A DNA stretch of 13,358 nucleotides from Hyphomicrobiales bacterium (GTDB lineage: Bacteria; Pseudomonadota; Alphaproteobacteria; Rhizobiales; S144-35), in the NCBI GenBank assembly GCA_015494185.1, contig WGBT01000397.1, positions 1 to 13,358 on the forward strand, written 5' to 3'. Each line of letters starts with the position of its first letter. Positions within the stretch are counted from its first letter, which is position 1. Shown one piece after another: positions 8,387 to 13,358 of this stretch. The translations under genes were made by a program, and so were the position numbers. The notes below the pieces were generated by a model. The model was given only the letters and a program-made list of their open reading frames with translations, was not told the origin of the DNA and did no database searches.

Positions 8387-8751
8387 AGATAACGGCCAAG
8401 GCTTTGCCCGTCAGGTTGGAGGGCCATTTTGACATTGATTAGTCTTGGTTTAAGCTGATAAGATAGTTAGATGTAAAAGTCTGAACTTGATCTGACAGGC
8501 AATGTCAGGTTTCATAACATCTTTTGGCCTGCGCCTGTCCTTACATTCCATGGTGAGACACTGGCATTTTCAGCTGGTTTGTCAAGGACGCTTTTAAGCG
8601 CCGCGAAGCGGTTACATCCTTGACAAACCAGCTGAAAATGCAAAACCGCTTACCATGGAATGCAAGGACGGATCTGACACTGTCAGTATGGTTTGAGTGT
8701 AGACTTCTACAACAAAGAACAGCACACATAAAACATCGAGAACGTAACATT
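8387..8751. other. Expanded rpsF-rpsR spacer
   Basis: Apart from the repeat element at 8486-8686 this 365-base gap contains no gene. Bases 8387-8485 are moderately AT-rich, with TTGATT and TAAGAT (8435-8464, 18 bases apart) as the only, weak, promoter-like pair. Bases 8687-8751 form the rpsR leader, with a small palindrome GTAGA-CT-TCTAC (8699-8710). The rpsF and rpsR genes are usually close together, so the gap is largely accounted for by the inserted element. Confidence 0.5.
8486..8686. repeat. Family-1 long inverted-repeat element, copy C (between rpsF and rpsR)
   Basis: Left arm 8537-8588 and right arm 8617-8669 are inverted copies of a 52-53 nt sequence beginning GTCCTT-N-CATTCCATGGT and ending in CAGCTGGTTTGTCAAGGA. 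The innermost 25 bp (8564-8588 with 8617-8641) pair perfectly around a 28-base loop; the arms differ at about 10 bases just outside that. Flanks carry CTGACA-GGCAA-TGTCAG (8492-8508) on the left and CTGACACTGTCAG (8674-8686) on the right. The same arms and flanks recur at 10951-11259. The transcript would fold into a very long hairpin. It has no coding capacity. Confidence 0.9.
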
Positions 8752-9000
8752 ATGACTGCCATCGAACAACTCCCCATACGCCGGCCGTTTCATCGCCGCC
8801 GCAAAACCTGTCCTTTTTCCGGCGAAAACGCCCCCAAGATCGACTATAAAGACGTTAAGCTGCTGCAACGTTTCATTTCCGAACGGGGCAAAATCGTTCC
8901 CAGCCGGATCACGGCCGTTTCCATGAAAAAACAACGGGAACTGGCCAAAGCGATCAAGCGGGCCCGCTTTCTCGGCCTGTTGCCCTATGTTATCAAGTAA
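8752..9000 (+). CDS. rpsR: 30S ribosomal protein S18
   Basis: S18 binds 16S rRNA with S6 in the 30S platform. The 82-residue protein is complete and very conserved: RRRKTCPFSG (residues 15-24), KIDYKDVKLLQRFISERGKI (29-48), VPSRITAV (49-56) and KRARFLGLLPYV (69-80). The start ATG at 8752 gives the usual family length. The frame stays open back to 8620 inside the upstream repeat arm, but that is translated repeat. The ribosome binding site is weak (GAGAA about 10 bases upstream). It may depend on transcription from rpsF through the family-1 hairpin or on a promoter in the gap. Confidence 0.97.
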   Translation: MTAIEQLPIRRPFHRRRKTCPFSGENAPKIDYKDVKLLQRFISERGKIVPSRITAVSMKKQRELAKAIKRARFLGLLPYVIK

Positions 9001-9090
9001 GATGGGGCATTTATTGTGATTGCCTGTATCGAAGGCGAAAAACAAAGGTGGTAACGCCTGCGCCCATCTGGAAAGGCAGGTTTGTTGGGG

Positions 9091-9124
9091 GAGAGGCGGA
9101 AAGTGACAAAATTTTCCTTCTCTC
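9091..9124 (+). other. Imperfect stem-loop between rpsR and the DUF2232 gene
   Basis: GAGAG (9091-9095) pairs with CTCTC (9120-9124) and GGAAA (9098-9102) with TTTCC (9113-9117), separated by a two-by-two internal loop, around a 10-base loop. It lies in the 170-base gap after rpsR, which also has CCTGC/GCAGG near 9057-9080. There is no trailing T-run, so it is more likely an mRNA processing or stability structure than a terminator. Confidence 0.35.
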
Positions 9125-9170
9125 ACCTCTAACCCCCGGCCAAAGGGCCTGGAGCGGGACAGCAAGACAT

Positions 9171-10205
9171 ATGACAACTCTCATTAAATTCGGCCTGCTT
9201 TGGGGCCTTGCCGCAGCCGCAACGGTCATTCTTGCTGCTGTGATGTTTCAATCCGGCTATCCGGGCGCGGGATTGAGCCTATTTATGATGGGGCTGCTGC
9301 CAGTTTTTCTGGCAGGTCTTCGGTTTGGTCCCTATGCGGCTGGAATTGCTGGCTTATTCGCTGCGGTTTTGTTGGCTGTGGCGGGGTCGCTGGCTATCGG
9401 TTTGGGCTTTTTCTTCACCGCCGCCCTGCCCGGCTCTATCTTGACCTATCTTGCCGGCCTGCATCGCACCCATGAAGATGGCAAAGGCAATCACACCATT
9501 GAGTGGTATCCCGTTGGACACATCGTCGCCTGGTCCAGCCTCATCGCTGGCGGGGTCGCAACCCTTGGCATTTTCTCCATCGGCCTGACTGAGCGAAGTT
9601 ATGTCGAAAACATCAAGCCGGTAATGGAACGTTTCCTACCGCCTCAGCCCCCCAAAACCGGCCAAACCACGCCACACCCTCCAAGCACAGCGACAGGCAC
9701 ATCGCCAACCGTAACCGCTCCCCAGCTCAATCTTGGAACGGTCAACCGGGATCAGGCGATGGAATTTCTACTTCGGGCCGGGATTCCCGCCTCGATGGCC
9801 ATTGGCTGGTTGATCTCAGCCCTGTTCAATCTGTGGCTTGCCGCCAAAATCGTGCTCAGTACGGGGGGCTTGCAACGGCAATGGCAGGATCTGACACTCA
9901 TTCACTATCCTCCCCTGTTTTCACTCGGCGTTGCGGCTTCCCTGCTTGGCACCATGTTGCCGGGCATGCCGGGCATTATCGCAGCCGCCTTTACCGGGGC
10001 CTTTTTCCTGGCCTATTTGCTGCTTGGCATGGCGGTCTTGCATGTGATCACACGCGGCATGACAGCACGCCCACTCATTCTTGGCGCGCTTTACTTTGCA
10101 GTGCTGTTTCTGCAAATCGGCATTTTTGTGGTCCTGCTAGGGCTGGCCGAACAAATCTTCAAGCTTCGAGCGCGGGCCCTGGCCTCCAATCCGCCACCGC
10201 ACTAA
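9171..10205 (+). CDS. DUF2232 (YybS-like) multi-pass membrane protein
   Basis: A 344-residue integral membrane protein. Three to four helices fill residues 5-100, with a further helix around 120-145. A hydrophilic, Pro/Thr-rich loop spans about 165-205, where low-complexity PP and TP runs suggest a flexible linker. Several more helices occupy 215-335. Position between rpsR and rplI together with this topology matches the DUF2232 family that alphaproteobacteria carry here; its function is unknown. I chose ATG 9171, giving MTTLIKFGLLWGL at the N-terminus as expected for the family. The frame runs back to a GTG at 9048, but that stretch is non-hydrophobic leader with a stem-loop. The stop lies 59 bases from rplI. 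Confidence 0.85.
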   Translation: MTTLIKFGLLWGLAAAATVILAAVMFQSGYPGAGLSLFMMGLLPVFLAGLRFGPYAAGIAGLFAAVLLAVAGSLAIGLGFFFTAALPGSILTYLAGLHRTHEDGKGNHTIEWYPVGHIVAWSSLIAGGVATLGIFSIGLTERSYVENIKPVMERFLPPQPPKTGQTTPHPPSTATGTSPTVTAPQLNLGTVNRDQAMEFLLRAGIPASMAIGWLISALFNLWLAAKIVLSTGGLQRQWQDLTLIHYPPLFSLGVAASLLGTMLPGMPGIIAAAFTGAFFLAYLLLGMAVLHVITRGMTARPLILGALYFAVLFLQIGIFVVLLGLAEQIFKLRARALASNPPPH

Positions 10206-10264
10206 AATGAACGGTCCGCCAGACCCAATTCAAACCAACATCACCCCAATGAAGGAGAAACATC

Positions 10265-10945
10265 ATGGAAGTCATCTTGCTGGAACGCATTCCCAAACTT
10301 GGGCAAATGGGTGACATCGTCAATGTCAAGCCTGGCTATGCCCGTAATTTTCTGTTGCCTCAGGGCAAGGCTCTGCGGGCCACCAAAGCCAATAAGGAAT
10401 TTTTTGAAAAACAGCGCGCACAGTTGGAAGCCCGCAATCTGGAAGCCCGAAAAGAAGCCGAAGCCGTTGCCGAAAAGCTCGAAGGGCAACAATTCGTTGC
10501 GATTCGTCAGGCGGGCGAATCCGGCCAGCTCTATGGCTCGGTCACAACCCGCGACATTGCTCAAGCGGTAACCGCTGGCGGCTTCTCGATCGAAAGACGT
10601 CAAGTCACCTTGAATCATCCCATCAAGATTCTGGGTCTTCACGAGGTCACCATTATTCTGCATCCTGAAGTTGAAGTGACCATCGTGATGAATGTCGCCC
10701 GTTCTGAAGATGAAGCCGAACGCCAGGCACGCGGCGAAGACGTCACCCAAATCACCAATGATGATTTAGACGAAGATAACGAGGCCATCGCCCCAGAAGA
10801 CGTCTTTGAAGATCAGATCGTCGCAGAGGCGGCCCTGGAAGAGCTGGGCCATGAAATCAATGAGAACGAGCTGGCCGCTTCTGCTGAGACGGCTGAGCAA
10901 ACCGATACTAATGACAGCGAAAATGACAAGGCTGCAAACAGCTAA
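10265..10945 (+). CDS. rplI: 50S ribosomal protein L9 with acidic C-terminal extension
   Basis: L9 binds 23S rRNA with its N-domain and reaches across to neighbouring ribosomes. The N-domain is textbook: MEVILLERIPKLGQMGDIV (residues 1-19) and GYARNFLLPQGKA (24-36). A long connecting helix rich in Glu, Lys and Ala follows (43-73), then the C-domain with GQLYGSVTTRDIA (87-99) and a beta segment ending near 143. The family core is about 150 residues; here residues 146-226 form an extra tail dominated by Asp, Glu, Ala and Asn, probably disordered. The start is certain: GAAGGAG lies 8 bases before the ATG. The gene is followed after 5 bases by the family-1 element D, not by an ordinary terminator. 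Confidence 0.97.
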   Translation: MEVILLERIPKLGQMGDIVNVKPGYARNFLLPQGKALRATKANKEFFEKQRAQLEARNLEARKEAEAVAEKLEGQQFVAIRQAGESGQLYGSVTTRDIAQAVTAGGFSIERRQVTLNHPIKILGLHEVTIILHPEVEVTIVMNVARSEDEAERQARGEDVTQITNDDLDEDNEAIAPEDVFEDQIVAEAALEELGHEINENELAASAETAEQTDTNDSENDKAANS

Positions 10946-10950
10946 CGTGG

Positions 10951-11259
10951 CTTGACCTGACAGACAGTGTCTGGCCTGCCTGCACCATCAAGCCTACACC
11001 TGTCCTTACATTCCATGGTGAGCGTTTTGGCATTTTCAGCTGGTTTGTCAAGGATAAAACCGCTTTCGCGGCCGCCACAAGCGAATGTGGAGTGACGGGA
11101 GCCCCACACAGGCGACCGACGCACGACAGGGGCCTCAAACAAGCGAGCGTGGAGTGCCGCAGGCACGACAGGGGCCTCAAATGGCGGTCCTTGACAAATC
11201 AGCTGAAAATGCCAGTTGTCGACCATGGAATGAAAGGACAGATCAGACACTGTCTCAAG
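10951..11259. repeat. Family-1 long inverted-repeat element, copy D (between rplI and dnaB)
   Basis: Left arm 11002-11054 and right arm 11188-11239 are the same 52-53 nt inverted arms as in copy C, here around a 133-base core. The ends carry an inverted pair, AGACAGTGTCTG (10962-10973) and CAGACACTGTCT (11244-11255), and the outermost CTTGA (10951-10955) and TCAAG (11255-11259). The distance from CTGACAG to GTCCTT on the left is 45 bases, exactly as in copy C, with 28 of 45 identical. The core carries a partial internal duplication. The element fills most of the gap before dnaB and would form a long hairpin in mRNA. Confidence 0.9.
11077..11181. repeat. Partial tandem duplication in the core of element D
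   Basis: ACAAGCGANNGTGGAGTG occurs at 11077-11094 and 11139-11156, and GCACGACAGGGGCCTCAAA at 11121-11139 and 11163-11181. The order is the same in both units, but the second is about 20 bases shorter in its middle. This explains why copy D is about 105 bases longer than copy C. Confidence 0.85.
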
Positions 11260-11451
11260 GGGTGAGTATCGGCTTTTACAAATAATGCTTGTTCCGCAAA
11301 ACTGGCTCACGGTTTCCCCATCCCCCACAGTCAAGTTTTTTGATGAAGCGTGGATAACCTTTGTGGGTTATGGGCACAACCGGGGAAACGATCCCTGAAA
11401 ACTTTAAGAGAGGATTTTCAAGGTGAACGAATCGCGGCAGATTTCAGTGCC
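11260..11451 (+). promoter_or_regulatory. dnaB leader with a DnaA-box-like site and hairpin
   Basis: The leader contains CGTGGATAA (11349-11357), which on the minus strand reads TTATCCACG and matches the DnaA box TTATCCACA at 8 of 9. It overlaps a perfect stem, ATAACC (11354-11359) with GGTTAT (11366-11371). An outer pair GTTTCCCC (11312-11319) and GGGGAAAC (11382-11389) encloses both. A single box near a replication gene may be chance. No clear promoter is seen. Confidence 0.3.
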
Positions 11452-11455
11452 ATGA
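11423..11455 (+). CDS. Possible 10-codon leader peptide coupled to dnaB
   Basis: A GTG at 11423 sits 8 bases after AAGAGAGGA (11406-11414), the best Shine-Dalgarno in this leader. It opens the reading frame MNESRQISVP, stopping at TGA 11453-11455. That stop overlaps the dnaB ATG (11452-11454) as ATGA, the classic arrangement for translational coupling. The dnaB ATG itself has no usable Shine-Dalgarno of its own. No in-frame start for dnaB lies at a proper distance after AAGAGAGGA, which makes the micro-ORF reading reasonable. It could still be chance in so short a frame. Confidence 0.35.
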   Translation: MNESRQISVP

Positions 11456-12960
11456 GCAGTTCAGACAATACCGCAAAGATCACGACTTTGCCCAGCGGTG
11501 TGGCAGACGAAAACAGTTTTCGCACCGTTCCCCATAACCTCGAGGCCGAACAGGCTCTGCTGGGGGCCATCCTGGTCAATAATGAAGCCTATGACCGGGT
11601 TTCAGGTTTCTTGAAAGATACCCATTTTTTCGATCCGCTGCATGGGCGCATCTATGCCGTAATCCAGCAATTCATGCAGGCCAACAAACAGGCCACCCCC
11701 ATCACTCTGAAAACTTTTTTCGATTCTGAGCCGCCGATTGAGGGAATGACCATTCCGCAATATCTGGTCCGGCTAGCGGCTGAAGCAACTTCTGTGATCA
11801 ACGCCCAGGATTACGGCCAAACGATTTATGACCTGTCCCAACGCCGTCAACTGATTGCGATTGGCGAGGATATGGTCAACCGGGCTTATGATTCCCCTGT
11901 TGACGAGCCGCCTTCCGTACAAATTGAGATCGCCGAGCAGCGGTTGTTTCAACTGGCGGAAACCGGCAAATATGGTCAGGGCTTTGAAAGTTTTGCTTCG
12001 GCCACCGCCACCGCCATAGAAATGGCTTCCAATGCCTATAAGCGGGCTGGGGGCCTGTCTGGCATTTCAACCGGGTTGCGCGATCTCGATGACCGCATGG
12101 GCGGGTTGCAAAATTCGGATTTGATCATCCTTGCCGGGCGGCCTTCCATGGGGAAAACCGCCCTTGCCACCAATATTGCCTTTAATATCGCCGCCCAATA
12201 TCAAAGCGAAGAACAACCTGATGGAAGCCTCAAGACCATCAATGGAGGAATTGTTGGTTTTTTCTCCCTGGAAATGTCGGCGGAACAATTGGCGACGCGT
12301 ATTTTGTCCGAACAAGCCGAAGTCAGTTCAGAGAAAATCCGCCGCGGCCTGATCGATGACAGTGAATTCAGCCGCCTTGTCAGCACCGCGCAAAAGCTGC
12401 AAAATCTGCCGCTTTATATCGACCAGACCGGTGGCATCACCATCGCACAGCTCGCCGCCCGGGCGCGGAAGCTCAAACGCCAAAAGGGGCTCGATGTGCT
12501 GATTGTCGACTATCTGCAGCTGCTTGGCGGCTCGAAAAAATCTGGCGACAACCGGGTTCAGGAAATCACCGAGATCACCACCGGGCTCAAAGCCTTGGCC
12601 AAGGAGCTCAACATTCCGATCATCGCCTTGTCGCAATTGTCGCGCCAGGTTGAACAGCGTGAAGACAAACGCCCGCAATTGTCGGACCTGCGCGAATCCG
12701 GCTCGATTGAACAGGATGCCGATGTGGTGATGTTCGTCTTCCGCGAAGAATATTATGTCGAACGTGCCCAGCCCAGGGAGGGGACGCCAGAACATGCCGA
12801 GTGGCAGGCCAAGATGGAAGAAGTCCATGGTATTGGTGAAGTGATCATCGGCAAACAGCGCCATGGCCCAACCGGCACGGTACGGCTGGCTTTCGCGGGC
12901 GAGTATACCCGCTTTTCCGATCTTGCCGACAACGATCACCTTCCCGAACAGACCTTTTAG
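11452..12960 (+). CDS. dnaB: Replicative DNA helicase DnaB
   Basis: DnaB is the hexameric 5'-3' helicase of the replication fork. The 502-residue protein has the N-terminal DnaB domain (from VPHNLEAEQALLGAIL, residues 26-41, to about 130), a linker, and the RecA-like C-terminal domain. Walker A is GRPSMGKTAL (229-238, Lys235), FFSLEMSAEQL follows at 270-280, Walker B is VLIVDYLQLL (349-358, Asp353), then SQLSRQVEQREDKRP (394-408), the conserved LRESGSIEQDADVV (413-426) and KQRHGPTGTV (468-477). It is complete, with no intein at the Walker A site where inteins often insert. I chose ATG 11452 as the only Met start near the expected N-terminus; the frame continues upstream to a GTG at 11350 through leader sequence. 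It follows rplI after the family-1 element D. Confidence 0.97.
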   Translation: MSSSDNTAKITTLPSGVADENSFRTVPHNLEAEQALLGAILVNNEAYDRVSGFLKDTHFFDPLHGRIYAVIQQFMQANKQATPITLKTFFDSEPPIEGMTIPQYLVRLAAEATSVINAQDYGQTIYDLSQRRQLIAIGEDMVNRAYDSPVDEPPSVQIEIAEQRLFQLAETGKYGQGFESFASATATAIEMASNAYKRAGGLSGISTGLRDLDDRMGGLQNSDLIILAGRPSMGKTALATNIAFNIAAQYQSEEQPDGSLKTINGGIVGFFSLEMSAEQLATRILSEQAEVSSEKIRRGLIDDSEFSRLVSTAQKLQNLPLYIDQTGGITIAQLAARARKLKRQKGLDVLIVDYLQLLGGSKKSGDNRVQEITEITTGLKALAKELNIPIIALSQLSRQVEQREDKRPQLSDLRESGSIEQDADVVMFVFREEYYVERAQPREGTPEHAEWQAKMEEVHGIGEVIIGKQRHGPTGTVRLAFAGEYTRFSDLADNDHLPEQTF

Positions 12961-12963
12961 ATT

Positions 12964-13071
12964 TAATACCGGAGGTATTTTTCGTTGACCTTTCTATGCT
13001 TTCCGTGTCCCTTTGAAGATTTTACGTAAATTGAACCGTATACGAGTCAGAGGCAAGGGGCGACGGTATAA
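12964..13071 (+). repeat. Family-3 MITE-like element, copy E2
   Basis: It begins TAATACCGGAGGT and ends in CGGTATAA, giving short terminal inverted repeats. It aligns with the reverse complement of 7412-7523, best at 13008-13042 (29 of 35 bases). It starts 4 bases after the dnaB stop codon. Its right end contains the perfect palindrome CGGTATAATACCG (13064-13076), where it overlaps the next copy. Confidence 0.8.
12965..12983 (+). terminator. Weak terminator-like hairpin after dnaB
   Basis: AATACC (12965-12970), loop GGA, GGTATT (12974-12979), running into a short T-tract (12978-12982), directly after the dnaB stop. The stem has only 6 bp and two G-C pairs, and it coincides with the start of the family-3 element E2, so termination may be weak or incidental. 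Confidence 0.35.
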
Positions 13072-13162
13072 TACCGGAGGCTGTATCATTACCGCTCATG
13101 CTTTCCAGCCTCTTTAAAGCTTTCTCAAAAGAGATCTGAATCAAGGCCGGGGGCTGGTATGA
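13070..13162 (+). repeat. Degenerate family-3 copy E3, overlapping E2
   Basis: It starts again with AATACCGGAGG (13070-13080), has ATGCTTTCC (13098-13106), as in E2 at 12996-13004, and CTTTAAAG where E2 has CTTTGAAG. It ends in a GGGGCTGGTAT segment resembling the E1 terminus (GGGGCCGGTGGTAT). It is shorter and more diverged than E1 and E2, but the shared order of blocks makes homology likely. Confidence 0.6.
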
Positions 13163-13247
13163 CACACTTCCCCCAGCTCTTGTAACATCTCTCTCAGAGA
13201 GCCAGAGACCTTCTTAAGATTGACAGTCCGTGGATGGGGCTGAAGAG

Positions 13248-13358
13248 CCATCCTTTCGGAGCTGCCGTCGCTCGCCTCACCCAAACCGGGTGAGCGACGG
13301 CGGGTTCGGAAGGATGGCGGACCATCCTTTTGGTGAGCTTGAGCGAGCAGGCTTTGGG
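13248..13358. repeat. Family-2 nested palindromic repeat, copy B (runs to window end)
   Basis: Outer stem CCATCCTT (13248-13255) with AAGGATGG (13310-13317); six bases further in on each side, inner stem CTGCCGTCG (13262-13270) with CGACGGCGG (13295-13303, one wobble); apical stem TCACCC/GGGTGA (13277-13282, 13288-13293). Arm spacing is identical to copy A. AAGGATGG can alternatively pair perfectly with CCATCCTT (13322-13329) across the loop CGGA. The tail continues past the window edge, possibly into a further unit. Confidence 0.85.

Larger units (their letters stand above)
12961..13247. other. Non-coding region downstream of dnaB
   Basis: No gene is visible. Elements E2 and E3 fill 12964-13162. 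The rest (13163-13247) has a small palindrome, CTCTCT-C-AGAGAG, near 13188-13200, and GGATGG (13232-13237), which can pair with the first CCATCC of copy B. There is no sign of the next gene before the window ends. Confidence 0.6.

Noticed and set aside
8435..8464. TTGATT, 18 bases, TAAGAT as an rpsR promoter
   Set aside because: The -10 match is weak, so it is only worth testing by 5'-end mapping.
8620..8751. N-terminal extension of S18
   Set aside because: It is the translated right arm of the family-1 repeat, and S18 starts at ATG 8752 by length and similarity.
8486..11259. CRISPR array or integron attC sites
   Set aside because: Only two dispersed palindromic elements are present, with no regular spacers, cas genes or integrase; the arm structure fits a MITE/ERIC-like element better.
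11085..11285. Short ORF with repeated ARQGPQ-like residues in the element D core
   Set aside because: The amino-acid repeat only reflects the DNA duplication in a non-coding core.
12130..12170. Intein at the DnaB Walker A site
   Set aside because: The motif GRPSMGKTAL is uninterrupted and the protein is of ordinary length.
13067..13072. Perfect TATAAT as a promoter for a gene beyond the window
   Set aside because: It lies in the terminal palindrome of family 3, has no -35 at proper spacing (GAGTCA), and no gene follows within the window.

Overview
The window reads as chromosomal DNA of an alphaproteobacterium that I cannot place to genus. The evidence is the gene order rpsF-rpsR-DUF2232-rplI-dnaB, a DUF2259 secreted protein, a PleC/PdhS-type histidine kinase catalytic core, and a GlnE of about 977 residues. 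I see no phage, plasmid, IS transposase, CRISPR, rRNA or tRNA gene.

Left part (1-7059): an EamA/DMT-type membrane transporter on the + strand converges on a three-gene minus-strand block. In transcription order the block is a DUF2259 secreted protein, glnE (the enzyme that adenylylates and deadenylylates glutamine synthetase) and a six-helix membrane histidine kinase with no response regulator beside it. An AT-rich gap of about 300 bases separates glnE from the kinase and probably carries the kinase's own promoter.

Right part (7060-13358): the ribosomal-protein/replication cluster rpsF (S6), rpsR (S18), a DUF2232 membrane protein, rplI (L9) and dnaB (replicative helicase), all on the + strand. 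Protein synthesis and replication genes are therefore co-directional and probably partly co-transcribed.

The unusual content is in the gaps of this cluster. By eye I find three unrelated families of short palindromic or MITE-like repeats there, and none in the gaps of the left half. Family 1 has two copies (8486-8686 between rpsF and rpsR; 10951-11259 between rplI and dnaB). Each has two 52-53 nt arms in inverted orientation, and the cores of the two copies appear inverted relative to their flanks, as if the segment between the arms had flipped. Family 2 has two copies (7249-7340 and 13248-13358), nested palindromes with compensatory base changes between copies and two mutually exclusive foldings. 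Family 3 is an element of about 110 bp with terminal inverted repeats (7412-7523 on the minus strand; 12964-13071 on the plus strand, followed by a degenerate overlapping copy to about 13162). Families 2 and 3 together bracket the cluster on both sides.

Smaller points are a 10-codon leader ORF whose stop overlaps the dnaB start as ATGA, a 13-bp stem-loop upstream of rpsF, and a 9-bp hairpin just upstream of the glnE ribosome binding site. All assignments come from reading the sequence; no database search was run.
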